Source: Rhodovulum euryhalinum (GTDB lineage Bacteria; Pseudomonadota; Alphaproteobacteria; Rhodobacterales; Rhodobacteraceae). Taken from it: a stretch of 64,000 bases of DNA. This document shows positions 16,564 through 25,610 of the stretch, one piece after another (the stretch's first letter is position 1; every line of letters starts with the position of its first letter). A program made the translations under genes and the position numbers. Under the pieces are notes generated by a model. The model was not told the DNA's origin. It saw only the letters and a program-made list of their open reading frames with translations, and did no database searches. Location: assembly GCF_004342445.1 (NCBI RefSeq), contig NZ_SLWW01000006.1:62001-126000 (forward strand), read 5' to 3'.

Positions 16564-17769
16564 TCATGCCGCGCGGGTTGTCCTCAGCCTGTCATAGAAG
16601 GCCGTCTCGAAGTCGAGATAGCCTCCGAAGGAGACCGGGTCGCCGAAGGGCAGGATCTGGGTGGCCCAGAAGCCGCCGAACCCGTTCTGCCGGTCGATCC
16701 AGTAGAAAAGGTTGGCCAGTCCCGCCCAGCCGATCGCGCCCGCAGGCCGGCCGGTCGGCGCCTCGTCTTCGTTGACCATGAAGCTGTAGGACCAGCCCTT
16801 CTTCAGGCCCGGAAAGAACTCGGCATCGTTCGACAGCGACGGGATCACGCCGGGCAGCATCACCACCTTCTGGTGCGGCTGAAGGCCGTTCTGCACCGCC
16901 ATCGCGACCGTCTCGGGTCTCAGCACCGGGCCGTGCGGCCCCATCCCGTCGTTCAGCCACATCCGGATGAACTTCATGTACTCGCCCACCGTGCCGTAAA
17001 GCCCGTGCCCGGCCATGTCGATCTGGGGATTGTCGGGCAGCGCGAAGTCGAGCGGGGTCAGCGACCCATCCGCGTTTCGGGCATGGACCGTCGCGGTCCG
17101 CGCCTTCATGTCATCGGTGCGGGTGAAGGCCATGTCGGTGATCCCCAGCGGCGCAAACACCCGCTCGGCCAGCACCTCGGACAGCCGCCTGCCGCGGATA
17201 CCCTCGACCACCTGGCCCGCCCAGTCGATGTTGCTGCCATATTCCCATCGGGTGCCGGGGTCGAACAGCAGGGGCGTCATCAGCGACGCGTGGCTGGCGG
17301 TCACCACCGAGGGCTGGCCGTGTTCCGAGGCCATCCTGAGGTAATTCTGGTTGAAGAAATCGTAGCCGAACCCAGCCGTGTGCAGCATCAGTTGCCGCGT
17401 GGTGATGTCGGAACCCGGCGGGCGCAGGCGCGGGGTGCCGTCCGCATCGAACCCGTCCAGCACCTGCAACTCGCCGATCGCCGGGGCATACTCCTTTGCC
17501 GGCGCGTCGAGGTCCAGCAGGCCCTCCTCGACGCATTGCAGAACCGCCGTCCCGCCGATCGCCTTGGTGGTCGAGAAGATGGCAAAGACCGTGTCGGTCG
17601 TCATCGCCGCCCCGGTGCCCATATCGCGGACACCGCGCGCGCCCTCGTAGACATTGGCCTCGCGGTCGGTGACCATCGCCACCACACCCGGCACACGCCC
17701 CGCCGCATCGCCCGCCGTCACGCCGTCGAGCACCGCATCAAAGCCTGGTTTCCATCCGTTCGTGTCCAT
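16564..17769 (-). CDS. Beta-lactamase-fold serine hydrolase (family VIII esterase type)
   Basis: A 401-residue serine hydrolase of the class C beta-lactamase superfamily. The S-x-x-K motif is STTK (66-69), and a tyrosine motif RWEYGSN lies at about 175-180. No signal peptide is visible, which argues for a cytoplasmic esterase (EstB/family VIII) rather than a beta-lactamase. GGGAGGAAACG sits directly before ATG 17769. A separate open stretch upstream in frame has no ribosome-binding site. The natural substrate is unknown. Confidence 0.75.
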   Translation of the reverse strand: MDTNGWKPGFDAVLDGVTAGDAAGRVPGVVAMVTDREANVYEGARGVRDMGTGAAMTTDTVFAIFSTTKAIGGTAVLQCVEEGLLDLDAPAKEYAPAIGELQVLDGFDADGTPRLRPPGSDITTRQLMLHTAGFGYDFFNQNYLRMASEHGQPSVVTASHASLMTPLLFDPGTRWEYGSNIDWAGQVVEGIRGRRLSEVLAERVFAPLGITDMAFTRTDDMKARTATVHARNADGSLTPLDFALPDNPQIDMAGHGLYGTVGEYMKFIRMWLNDGMGPHGPVLRPETVAMAVQNGLQPHQKVVMLPGVIPSLSNDAEFFPGLKKGWSYSFMVNEDEAPTGRPAGAIGWAGLANLFYWIDRQNGFGGFWATQILPFGDPVSFGGYLDFETAFYDRLRTTRAA

Positions 17770-17922
17770 CGTTTCCTCCCTTGGTTTTCCAATCCTGCCC
17801 CGGCTGCTTTCGACCACCCGGGCAAGGGCTCGATGCATATCGAAGCCTTCACATCCTTTTCCTGCCACCTGATGCGGGCGAAGGACCGGCAGTTCTGTCG
17901 CGAAACGGAAGGTTTTCCGGCC

Positions 17923-18954
17923 TCACGCGACCCTGACGACCATCTTGCCGAAATTCCGCCCGGCCAGCAGATCGTTGAGCGCTGCGGGCGCCGCCTCCAG
18001 CCCTTCGACGATCTGCTCCCTGTAGTGGATGCTGCCCTCGGCAAGCCACCGGGACATGTCCCGGATGAAATCGTCATGGGTGCTGTCGGGGAAGCTGTCG
18101 AAGATGATGAAGCCCTGCATCTTCACCTTCATCCTCAGGATCGTGCCCATGATGGCGGGGCCGTGATCGGGCCCCTCGGGCAGTCCCGCGAGGTTGTACC
18201 ACGACACCACGCCGCAGACGGGCACTCGTGCAAACGGGTTGAGCAAAGGCAGGACGGCATAGAGAACCTTGCCGCCCACATTCTCGAAATAGACGTCGAT
18301 CCCGTCCGGACAGGCGGCGGCCAGTCGCGCGGCGAAATCCTCTGCCCGGTGGTCGATGCAGGCATCGAACCCGAGCGTATCGGTCACATGGGCGCATTTC
18401 CCGGCCCCGCCCGCGATGCCGACCACGCGACAGCCCCTGATGCGCGCGATCTGCCCCACCGTGGCGCCGACCGGCCCCGAGGCGGCCGCGACCACCACGG
18501 TTTCGCCCGGTTTTGGCTCGCCGATCTTCAAGAGCCCCGCATAGGCAGTATAACCGGGCATCCCGAGGATGCCGAGCGACCACGAGGGGTTCTCGGGGGC
18601 CTGTCCCAGGTTCAGCACGCCGGTGCCATCGGACAGGGCATAGTCCTGCCAGCCGCTGCCGGCCAGGACATGGTCGCCCGGCGCGAACCCTTCGAGGCTG
18701 GAGGATACGACCTCGGCGATCACCTGTCCTGTCATCACCTCGCCGATCTCCACCGGCTTCGCATAGGATTTGGCGTCGTTCATCCGCCCCCGCATGTAGG
18801 GATCAAGCGAAAGATGGAGCGTGCGCAGCAGCATCTGCCCCTCACCCGGACAGGGCACCTGCGTTTGCTCCAGGCGCAAGGTCCTCTCGTCGGGCAATCC
18901 CCTGGGCCGCTCCGCAAGAACGAAGCGGCGGTTGGTCTCGGCTGTCTGCGGCAT
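17923..18954 (-). CDS. NADP-dependent zinc-free MDR oxidoreductase (CurA/leukotriene B4 dehydrogenase type)
   Basis: A 343-residue medium-chain reductase. GYTAYAGLL at the substrate-binding helix, AAASGPVGATVGQIA as the nucleotide-binding turn and RVVGIAGGAGKCAHV are typical of the YncB/CurA/alkenal reductase group, which reduces the double bond of enones. It lacks the structural zinc cysteines. GGGAG lies seven bases before ATG 18954. It lies 153 bases downstream of nothing else on this strand except the unknown gene at 19192, so it probably has its own promoter in 18955-19191, where I see no gene. Confidence 0.85.
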   Translation of the reverse strand: MPQTAETNRRFVLAERPRGLPDERTLRLEQTQVPCPGEGQMLLRTLHLSLDPYMRGRMNDAKSYAKPVEIGEVMTGQVIAEVVSSSLEGFAPGDHVLAGSGWQDYALSDGTGVLNLGQAPENPSWSLGILGMPGYTAYAGLLKIGEPKPGETVVVAAASGPVGATVGQIARIRGCRVVGIAGGAGKCAHVTDTLGFDACIDHRAEDFAARLAAACPDGIDVYFENVGGKVLYAVLPLLNPFARVPVCGVVSWYNLAGLPEGPDHGPAIMGTILRMKVKMQGFIIFDSFPDSTHDDFIRDMSRWLAEGSIHYREQIVEGLEAAPAALNDLLAGRNFGKMVVRVA

Positions 18955-19191
18955 CCGATGCTCCCTGACCTCGATATCTCGTCGGACTATAGGCTGAATC
19001 ACTCCTCCGCACAGGGCCCCACCCTGGGTCGCCGGGCGCGGGCGGGTCGCAGGAGAGCCATTCGTCCTCTGCAGAGGCAGCCAGGAACCCCACCGGCGTC
19101 TGGCGCCCTTTGCGGTGCGCCATCCTGCTCGAACCGAGGCCGCTTCAACGGCATCGCCGTCCCGAAGCGCCCCCCTTCGATCTGCGCGGCG

Positions 19192-20247
19192 TCACATCTC
19201 CCCCGCCGGGCGGAGTTCCTCCGGCAGTAGCGCGGTCGGGAGAAGTCCGCCAACCGGATCGCTCAGAACCTCCGCGGCCAGGCGCTCCCGCTCGTTGCCG
19301 TCCTCCGTCAGGGCGATGATGCGCCCCAGGTCGTGAGTCAGCCGATCTTCCCCGACAAGCCCGGCAGAATGAAGTTTTCGCAGTTCATCGGCGACCTCGG
19401 CCGCGTAATCCCCAAGACCCAGCGCGCCGAGGGATCCGCCGGTCGCCAGATCCTCGCGCACGGCATGGGCAAAGGCAAAGAGCACCACCTGGCTCAGCGC
19501 ATCCCCCGCCGTTTCGCCGCGCGAAATCCGTTCGCCAACCAGCGCCTCGCCCGCAAAGGTAAGCTCCATCCCGAACCCCGCGAGAACGTCGCGGATGCCG
19601 TCCATGACCTCGGACTCGACGCCGTGTGACAGGGCAACCCCGCCCGTGGCGGCCGGCGCGCCGCCCAGATCCTCGGTGAACGCCTTGGTCAGCTTGCGGT
19701 CGGGGCGCGCCGGACGGGGCCGGGGCATCTCGGCGGGGGCGGGTGCTGCGCCGGTCTCCGCACCCGGGTCCTCGATGCTGTTCTCTGCGGCGCCGTCGGA
19801 AGGCGCGTCCGCCACCCGCGCCGCGGCTTGGGGTGCCGTTGCCGTGGTCTCGTCCAAGGCAACGGCTGCCGGGCCTTCGGCATCCGCGGCCTGTGGCGCC
19901 GTGACGGGCACCTCGGGCGCGGCCTGTGGCGCGGGCGGGGTAGAAAGCGCGGTCTCGGATGCCGCCTCCGGCTCGGTGCCGCAATCGACGGCAAGCCCTG
20001 CTGGCGTGGGTTTCAGAAGCAGGGCGGGCCGCGCCCCGAAAACCCGCGCAAGGAAAAACGGCCGGCGCTGGATTTCCTCGACCAGCCCCCGGCCAACGAG
20101 CGTGGCGAGCGGCCGGGCAACCTCGAGCCCGCGCCCGCGAGCCCGGACCGAAAGTGCGTCGCGGTCGACGGTGCCGCTTTCGGCATCGAGCTCGCGGATG
20201 ACAGCCAGCAGGGCCCGTTCGGCCCGGTCGAGCGGAATGTTCTTCAT
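19192..20247 (-). CDS. Uncharacterised three-part protein with PA-rich linker
   Basis: A 351-residue cytoplasmic protein, not recognised. Residues 1-75 look like a winged-helix fold (MKNIPLDRAERALLAVIREL, then a helix ending in LVEEIQRRPFF). Residues 85-180 are a low-complexity linker dominated by Ala, Pro, Glu and Thr. Residues 185-351 form an alpha-helical domain with conserved-looking SEVMDGIRDVLAGFGMEL and LRKLHSAGLVGEDRL. The arrangement suggests a DNA- or protein-binding head tethered to a helical sensor, but this is inference. ATG 20247 is the only good start. It follows the NifX-domain gene on the same strand with a 310-base gap that may hold one small ORF. Confidence 0.55.
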   Translation of the reverse strand: MKNIPLDRAERALLAVIRELDAESGTVDRDALSVRARGRGLEVARPLATLVGRGLVEEIQRRPFFLARVFGARPALLLKPTPAGLAVDCGTEPEAASETALSTPPAPQAAPEVPVTAPQAADAEGPAAVALDETTATAPQAAARVADAPSDGAAENSIEDPGAETGAAPAPAEMPRPRPARPDRKLTKAFTEDLGGAPAATGGVALSHGVESEVMDGIRDVLAGFGMELTFAGEALVGERISRGETAGDALSQVVLFAFAHAVREDLATGGSLGALGLGDYAAEVADELRKLHSAGLVGEDRLTHDLGRIIALTEDGNERERLAAEVLSDPVGGLLPTALLPEELRPAGEM

Positions 20248-20352
20248 AGGCGCCTCGCAGGAAATGGGCCCGCGACCTCGCAGATCGGGCGCACAGCGTC
20301 AATCCGGCCGATCGAAGTTTGCGGCGCGGCCATTCCTTCAATGTTTCGTCCC

Positions 20353-20505
20353 TCAGGGAGTCGCAGGACCCACCGGCCCATCCTCGGCAAAGCCGCACAG
20401 TTGCGCAACACTGCACGTGTCGCATGGGCGATCAGGATGATGTCCCGGCTTCCGGTTGTCGAGATTTGACTGGCAGCGCGGGGCCCGCTTTCCCGGCGCG
20501 GTCAT
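20353..20505 (-). CDS. Possible 50-residue cysteine-bearing ORF
   Basis: An ATG at 20505 opens a short frame ending in RPCDTCSVAQLCGFAEDGP, a C-x2-C-x6-C pattern that could bind iron-sulfur or zinc. It lies 52 bases downstream of the NifX-domain gene and 105 bases upstream of the unknown protein gene, all on the minus strand. There is no clear Shine-Dalgarno, and the first half has no obvious character. It may be a real small metal-binding protein or chance. Confidence 0.3.
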   Translation of the reverse strand: MTAPGKRAPRCQSNLDNRKPGHHPDRPCDTCSVAQLCGFAEDGPVGPATP

Positions 20506-20557
20506 GGAAGGGTGCCGGCCTCGCGCAGAACGAACGCGCCCGCGGTGAGCGGCGCCC

Positions 20558-20923
20558 TCAGTCGTGAGAGCACCCCGCGTCGTCGTGATCGTGCGGGGCG
20601 CCGGGTGCGAGGCGGCCTTCAACGAAGGCCAGCGCGGCGGCCGCCGGATCGGTTTCCGATGTGGCGACCGCGGCGATGCCACGGGCGGCCATGCGCCGGG
20701 CGAAGCCGTCGCCGACGCTGCCGGCGATGATTGCGGCCACATCATAAAGCGGGTGATGACCCTCGCCGCGGAACTCGTGGATCGACATGTCCTTCGGAAG
20801 GTCAAGCCGGTCCACCTCGCGAGCGGGCTCGCCCGGCACGGCCTCGAAGATGAAGAACCGGCGCGTCCGGCCGACATGAGATGTCACATTGCGGAAGTTC
20901 TGGCTGGCGACGGCGATACGCAT
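20558..20923 (-). CDS. NifX/NafY-type iron-molybdenum cofactor-binding domain protein
   Basis: A 121-residue single-domain protein of the dinitrogenase iron-molybdenum cofactor family. MRIAVASQNFRNVTSHVG opens the ribonuclease-H-like fold. IAGSVGDGFARRMAARGI resembles the I-x-x-x-x-G-x-G-x-x-A segment. The C-terminal tail PHDHDDAGCSHD is rich in His, Asp and Cys and could hold metal. Start ATG 20923 follows AGGAGCCTTCA. Stand-alone members carry or store FeMo-cofactor precursors, or act in other FeS assembly. No nif genes adjoin it here, so the exact role is open. Confidence 0.75.
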   Translation of the reverse strand: MRIAVASQNFRNVTSHVGRTRRFFIFEAVPGEPAREVDRLDLPKDMSIHEFRGEGHHPLYDVAAIIAGSVGDGFARRMAARGIAAVATSETDPAAAALAFVEGRLAPGAPHDHDDAGCSHD

Positions 20924-21428
20924 TGAAGGCTCCTTTGGATGGGCGGGAAGGGATGGCACAAGACCCTGGCAGGGGAAACACTTTTACCCGCGGCGATGCT
21001 GGATCAGGCATGGCCGCGCATGGCCCCCTTTGGCCTGTCCGGCGTCGCGGCGCCGGCATGCTGCGGCGGGTCGTCCCGGACGACTGTCCGCAGGTGGCCG
21101 GACCGGTCCAGGCGCGCAAGGCGAACGGGAAAGCGGTTGTCGAAACATCCTTGTACCTTGGCGGCAGCGGCAGATCGGGCGGAGCGGCCTGGAATGGGCA
21201 TCCGCCCGCCCTGTTGTCGCCGGCAGCGGGGTGGACCCATTTTATGAGATACCGACAAAGGCGCGCGGTCTGTGACTCCATCACGAAAACCGATGGATTT
21301 TGTCGGGATCGCGCCATCCCGGCCGGCCCCGTCGCGTGGTCCGAGGGGCTTGGGGCTGGTTTGAACGCCGTGCCCGGCCGCCCGGAGATCGGGGTGGGTT
21401 TTTTGTCGGGCGTCCGCTCGCGCGGGCC
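20924..21428. other. 505-base intergenic region with a nested inverted repeat
   Basis: The region lies between the NifX-domain gene start and the end of the chemotaxis operon. No frame has family motifs or a ribosome-binding site. It must contain the NifX-domain promoter. I looked for sigma-54 -24/-12 boxes in the right orientation and found none. A structured stretch lies at 21252-21306 (separate entry). Confidence 0.5.
21252..21306. other. Nested inverted repeat, possible structured RNA or operator
   Basis: Outer arms CCGACAAA (21252-21259) and TTTGTCGG (21299-21306) are perfect complements. Inside them, TCCATC (21277-21282) and GATGGA (21292-21297) form a second perfect stem with loop ACGAAAACC. 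The two stems would stack nearly directly on the 3' side, with a 17-base bulge on the 5' side. Function unknown. Confidence 0.35.
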
Positions 21429-23090
21429 TCAGAAAAAGATGTCCAAAGCCTCCGCCTCCCGCGCTACGACATCCTGCCGAGGGAGGGCGAGGCCGTGATC
21501 GCTGCAGAACGCAAGGTGGATGTCGCGTTCCTCATCCATCGAATACCTGACCCAGATGGATGCCAGCACCTCTTCGATCGCGGGCCCGGGCATGAGGGGC
21601 GGGATCTCTCTGGCCGCCATGGACCTGACTTCCACGTTGAGGCGGGCGACTTCGGCGCGCATCGCGTTGCACGTGGCGGGAACCGTCCTTCTGAGATTCG
21701 CGACCAGGTCGCCGGTTCTTTCCGTCACGAGGCGACCGGCATGGAACACGTCATCAAGTTCCCGTGCGGCGATCGCGCCGCGGTCTTCGATCTCGGCGAT
21801 CGCGCGGGCGGCGCCGCCACGGATATCCTCGATCAGTTCGGAGATACGGACGCTGCTTGCGACCAGTGCGTCGACGACCGCGCGAAGCTCCAGCGCGGAC
21901 TCGGCCGCGAGCAGCCGCAACTGGCCGGCGATTTCCCTGAGCGCGTCGCCTTCCTCGGCAAGTTCCGAACTGGCCAGTACCGCGTTCGTGCCGACGAGGC
22001 GAAGATCCTCGGCCAGTGAGGACATGTCACCCAGAACCCGGCGCAGATCGGTCATGCGGCCCATCACTGCCTCTGCGGAGCCAAGCAACCGCTCGCGCCG
22101 CGCCCTGAGGCCGTCGACCGCCGCTTGCGCCCGATCAACGCCGGCAAGCAGCGTTTCGAAGGCGCGAACCCTCTCGTCGGTCGTCGCGGCGCCCTGCAGG
22201 CCTGCAATTTCCTCGAACCGGACCACGCCATCGGCCAACGCATGGGTAATCCGGGCCGTTTCGGCATCGAGATCGGCGAGCGCCCCTGCGAACTGCGCAT
22301 CTGCAAGCGCAACCAGACCGGCCGCCCCCGGCACGGTCGTGGCGTCGCGCAGGATCTGTTCGGCGTGGTCGATCCGCTGGCTCGCGCGGTCGCCCGACTG
22401 CAGGCTGACGATCACGGCCTCGAATTCCGCCCGGAGGGTGTCGAGATGGTCGGCAAGCCGGCGTCCGAAGGCCGCTTCGTTCCGGCGATCGCCTCCGAAG
22501 GCCGCGACCGCCCGGCCAAGAGCGTCGAAGCCCGGAAGCAGGCGGGATGCTTCGGCACGCAGGTCGGGGAAGGCACGCCGGGTCAGTGCGCCGAGTTCGC
22601 CGGTCGTGCCGCAAACTGTCGCCTCGACGCTGTTCAGGATGGCCGAGGAACTGTCGAGCAGAACGCGCGCGTTGTCCGCAAAGCTCTCAAGGCGGGTATG
22701 GCGTGGGCGCAGCGAAAAGACGTGGATTCGCGCATTCGTGGCGACGAATCGCATCATCTTCAGGTTGCGGGCGACACTTGTCACCTTGCCGTTCAGCGCC
22801 TCGACATTGCGCCGAAGCGCGTCGATGTCGGCGCTGCGGCGCGCGAGGTCCACATCAAGCCCCTCAACCGTGCGCGTCAGGTCGCTTGCATAGGTTCCCA
22901 CCGCCTCGATCACGGCGGGCGCCTGGTCGGCCAGCACGCCGAGCGGCGCGTGAAGTTCGCCAAAGCGATTGTCCATCGCGATGAGCGAGTCCCCGGCGGC
23001 GAGGAAAACCCGCTCGAGGTCGGCGCGAAGCGCGCCGAAGTCCGGATGTTCTCCGGTCGTCGGGGGCGTGGGGCGTGCGCGCGCCGTCAC
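21429..23090 (-). CDS. Soluble MCP-like coiled-coil protein of the che operon
   Basis: A 553-residue predicted all-helical cytoplasmic protein. No membrane segment, response-regulator or CheW motif is visible. Two stretches look like worn copies of the MCP signalling hairpin: FVATNARIHVFSL (about 115-127) and LVGTNAVLASSELAEEGDAL (about 385-405), the latter followed by REIAGQLRLLAAES. Both recall L-A-L-N-A-A-I-E-A-A-R-A-G and F-A-V-V-A-x-E-V-R. GTG 23090 overlaps the cheB stop (GTGA), so I prefer it to upstream in-frame starts in antisense-like Arg-rich sequence. It ends the che operon and probably belongs to the signalling array or adaptation machinery. Confidence 0.6.
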   Translation of the reverse strand: MTARARPTPPTTGEHPDFGALRADLERVFLAAGDSLIAMDNRFGELHAPLGVLADQAPAVIEAVGTYASDLTRTVEGLDVDLARRSADIDALRRNVEALNGKVTSVARNLKMMRFVATNARIHVFSLRPRHTRLESFADNARVLLDSSSAILNSVEATVCGTTGELGALTRRAFPDLRAEASRLLPGFDALGRAVAAFGGDRRNEAAFGRRLADHLDTLRAEFEAVIVSLQSGDRASQRIDHAEQILRDATTVPGAAGLVALADAQFAGALADLDAETARITHALADGVVRFEEIAGLQGAATTDERVRAFETLLAGVDRAQAAVDGLRARRERLLGSAEAVMGRMTDLRRVLGDMSSLAEDLRLVGTNAVLASSELAEEGDALREIAGQLRLLAAESALELRAVVDALVASSVRISELIEDIRGGAARAIAEIEDRGAIAARELDDVFHAGRLVTERTGDLVANLRRTVPATCNAMRAEVARLNVEVRSMAAREIPPLMPGPAIEEVLASIWVRYSMDEERDIHLAFCSDHGLALPRQDVVAREAEALDIFF

Positions 23091-24217
23091 GATGCGACCC
23101 TTGCATCGCCCTGGCCGACGCGCGAAACGATCTCGCTTGCGATCCGGTCGAGCGGAAGGCTCTCGCTGGCGGCGCCGAGTTCCACCGCCGCGCGCGGCAT
23201 GCCGTAGACCACGCACGAGACTTCGTCCTGGGCGATCGTCCAGGCCCCGGCGGCGTGCATCTCGGCCAGCCCTGCCGCCCCGTCATCGCCCATCCCGGTC
23301 AGCAGGACGCCCAGTGCGGACGGCCCGGCACCCTGCGCCACCGAGCGGAAAAGAACGTCGACCGAGGGACGGTGGCGCGCGACGCAGGGGCCATTCCGCA
23401 GCTCGGCGCGGAAGGCCTTGCCCGCGGGGCGCAGCACGAGATGGCGGTCGCCGTGGGCGATCACCGCCTGGCCGGGAAGCAGGATGTCGCCGTCCTCGGC
23501 TTCCTTGACCGAGATCCTGCAAAGCGTGTTCAGCCGTTCGGCGAAAGCACGGGTAAAATGTTCGGGCATGTGCTGGACCACGGCGATCGGCGGCAGGCCC
23601 AGGGGCAGCCGTTCCAGGACCTCGCGGACGGCCTCGGTGCCGCCGGTCGAGGCGCCGATCGCGATCACCGGCGGACCGGCGACACCGCTGCGCGCGGGGG
23701 CTGGCGGCAGGATCACGTCCGCGGTCAAGCGTTCTCCAGGGGCAAGCGCGCGCAGCCGCCCGGCGTTTCGCCGCGCGCCCCTGGCCGCGGCGCCGGTCCC
23801 GCTCTGGTAGGCGGCGTGGATTGCGTCGCAGATGCGGATCGCCGCCTCGCGCCGTTCCTCGGGCGTGGCGATGCTGGGCTTGGCCAGCACCTCGGCCGCG
23901 CCGAATTCCAGCGCCTTCAGCGATGTGTGCGAGCCCGACTCGGTCAGGGACGAGATCACGACCACCGGCATCGGGCGCTGCGACATGATCTTCTTCAGGA
24001 AGGTCAGCCCGTCCATTCGCGGCATCTGCAGATCCAGCAGCAGCACGTCGGGCAGCCGTTCGCGCATCATGTCGGCGGCCTGGAACGGATCGGTGGCGGT
24101 GCCGATCAGTTCGAGGCCCGGATCCTCGGCTATGAGCTTCTTGAAGGCGATGCGGATCGAGGCGCTGTCGTCGATCACGAGGACGCGAACGGGGTCCCGC
24201 CGGTCTCTGGCCTGCAT
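23087..24217 (-). CDS. cheB: CheB: receptor methylesterase/deamidase response regulator
   Basis: A 376-residue protein. The N-terminal receiver has VLVIDDSAS (13-20) and phospho-acceptor Asp62 in LLLDLQMPRMDG, with Lys in LAKPS. The C-terminal methylesterase domain carries the triad in GASTGGT (Ser), VQHMP (His) and GMGDDG (Asp). It removes methyl groups from chemoreceptors after phosphorylation by CheA. ATG 24217 starts one base after the cheR stop. An in-frame upstream extension into cheR is not needed. Confidence 0.92.
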   Translation of the reverse strand: MQARDRRDPVRVLVIDDSASIRIAFKKLIAEDPGLELIGTATDPFQAADMMRERLPDVLLLDLQMPRMDGLTFLKKIMSQRPMPVVVISSLTESGSHTSLKALEFGAAEVLAKPSIATPEERREAAIRICDAIHAAYQSGTGAAARGARRNAGRLRALAPGERLTADVILPPAPARSGVAGPPVIAIGASTGGTEAVREVLERLPLGLPPIAVVQHMPEHFTRAFAERLNTLCRISVKEAEDGDILLPGQAVIAHGDRHLVLRPAGKAFRAELRNGPCVARHRPSVDVLFRSVAQGAGPSALGVLLTGMGDDGAAGLAEMHAAGAWTIAQDEVSCVVYGMPRAAVELGAASESLPLDRIASEIVSRVGQGDARVAS

Positions 24218-24218
24218 G

Positions 24219-25115
24219 TCACACCACCCTTCTGAAGGTTGCCGGCGCAATCTGGGCCAGGGTCGGGCTCTGCGCGATCATCGATTCCGAATGGCCGAGA
24301 TAGAGCACACCCCCCGGCACGATATGGTTTGCCACACGCTCGACGATGCGCGCCTGGTCTTCGGCCGAGAAGTAGATCAGCACGTTCCGCAGGAAGACGA
24401 TGTCGATATCGTGGTCCAGCGCGTAGTTGTCGTCGAGAAGGTTCAGTTGCTCGAAACGGACGTGGCGGCGCAGTTCCGGCACGATCCGCGCATGCCCGAT
24501 CTGCGCCCCCTGTCCCTGCATCGTCCAGCGCGCGCGAAGCTCGGGGGGCACCGGGGCAAGGATCTGGTCGGAATAGATCGCGCGCCGCGCGGTGCCGATC
24601 ACCCTTGTGTTGATGTCGGTGGCGAGGATTGCCCACGCAAAGGCGCCCGCGGCACGCGCGTATTCCCCTGCGCAGATCGCCATCGTCCAGGCCTCGGCCC
24701 CGGTCGAGGCCGCTGCGGACCACATCTTGACCGGACGGTGCGTGCCGCCGCGCCGCGCGATCGCCTGCGGCAGCGCCTCGGCCGTCAGGTGTGCGAAATG
24801 CGAGGGTTCGCGGAAGAAATCCGTCTTGTTGGTGGTCACGGCGTCGAAGATTTCGGTCCGCTCGGCATCAAGCGCGCCGTCCCGGAACAGGTGCCGCATG
24901 TAGTCCTCGAGCGTTGCATAGCCAAGTTCGACCATGCGCCGGCGCAGCCGCCCGGCCACCATCATCCGCTTGCTCGGGGCCAGCCGGACACCGATCTCGG
25001 CCTCGACATAGGCTGCGAACCGGCCGAAGATGTCACCCGCAGGGTGCGCGCCTTTCGGTGCGCCTGCCGCGCCGGGCTTTGGCCCTTGTCCTTCGGCTTG
25101 CAGAACTGAGTTCAT
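24219..25115 (-). CDS. cheR: CheR: chemoreceptor glutamate methyltransferase
   Basis: A 298-residue SAM-dependent methyltransferase. The CheR N-terminal helical domain (RRRMVELGYATLEDYMRHL) is followed by TTNKTDFFREPSHF, WSAAASTGAEAWTMAI (motif I), LATDINTRVI and DIVFLRNVLIYFS. It has an N-terminal extension of about 25 residues. It methylates glutamates on the receptor encoded two genes upstream. GGACGGGGACC precedes ATG 25115. Confidence 0.9.
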   Translation of the reverse strand: MNSVLQAEGQGPKPGAAGAPKGAHPAGDIFGRFAAYVEAEIGVRLAPSKRMMVAGRLRRRMVELGYATLEDYMRHLFRDGALDAERTEIFDAVTTNKTDFFREPSHFAHLTAEALPQAIARRGGTHRPVKMWSAAASTGAEAWTMAICAGEYARAAGAFAWAILATDINTRVIGTARRAIYSDQILAPVPPELRARWTMQGQGAQIGHARIVPELRRHVRFEQLNLLDDNYALDHDIDIVFLRNVLIYFSAEDQARIVERVANHIVPGGVLYLGHSESMIAQSPTLAQIAPATFRRVV

Positions 25116-25133
25116 GGTCCCCGTCCGTTAAGT

Positions 25134-25610
25134 TCACGCCACCGATGCCGCCGCGGGAGCGCCCGCAGGAAAGGTCGCGAAAAGCCGGTCGAGATCGAGC
25201 AACGTGACGAACTCGCCCTCGCGCCGGCCGATCCCCTTGACCAGCCGATGATCCCAGTTCAGCAGATCTGCCTCGGGCACGGGCTCGACCCGGTCGTCGT
25301 CGAAGGCCGCAACCTCGAATACCCGGTCGGTGCGCAGCGCGACCTGGGCGCGTCGCCCCGCGGTCTCGACCCACAGCACGACGATCCGCGTTGCGTCGTC
25401 CTCGGCGGCACTTGGCAGCCCCAGCACGGCGCGCAGGTCGACGACCGAAACTCCGGCGCCACGGACATCGATCACGCCCATGACATGGGCCGGCGCGTTC
25501 GGGATACGCGAGATCCGCCGCCGGTCTAGGATCTCCTGCACCCTGCCGACGGGGACGGCGAACCGCTCGTCCCCGACGCCCAGCGTCACGACCTGGCCGA
25601 TCCCGGTCAT
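25134..25610 (-). CDS. cheW: CheW scaffold protein (second copy)
   Basis: A 158-residue CheW-like beta-barrel protein that couples receptor to Che[17 protein letters not shown] and [23 protein letters not shown] are signature stretches. The RISRIP segment fits the family's R-x-P-x-x-P turn. ATG 25610 overlaps the mcp stop. Confidence 0.88.
   Translation of the reverse strand: MTGIGQVVTLGVGDERFAVPVGRVQEILDRRRISRIPNAPAHVMGVIDVRGAGVSVVDLRAVLGLPSAAEDDATRIVVLWVETAGRRAQVALRTDRVFEVAAFDDDRVEPVPEADLLNWDHRLVKGIGRREGEFVTLLDLDRLFATFPAGAPAAASVA

Noticed and set aside
16873-19230. A 785-codon plus-strand open frame opposite the serine hydrolase and the NADP oxidoreductase
   Set aside because: Both minus-strand proteins show complete domain motifs and ribosome-binding sites. 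The plus frame shows neither.
20939-20960. TGGCAC followed by CCTGGCA as a sigma-54 promoter
   Set aside because: The -12 element is not TTGC at the right spacing, and the orientation would point away from the NifX-domain gene.
21370-21428. T6 run after a GC-rich stretch as a terminator
   Set aside because: The T-run is on the plus strand, but no plus-strand gene lies upstream. For the minus-strand chemotaxis operon it has the wrong polarity.
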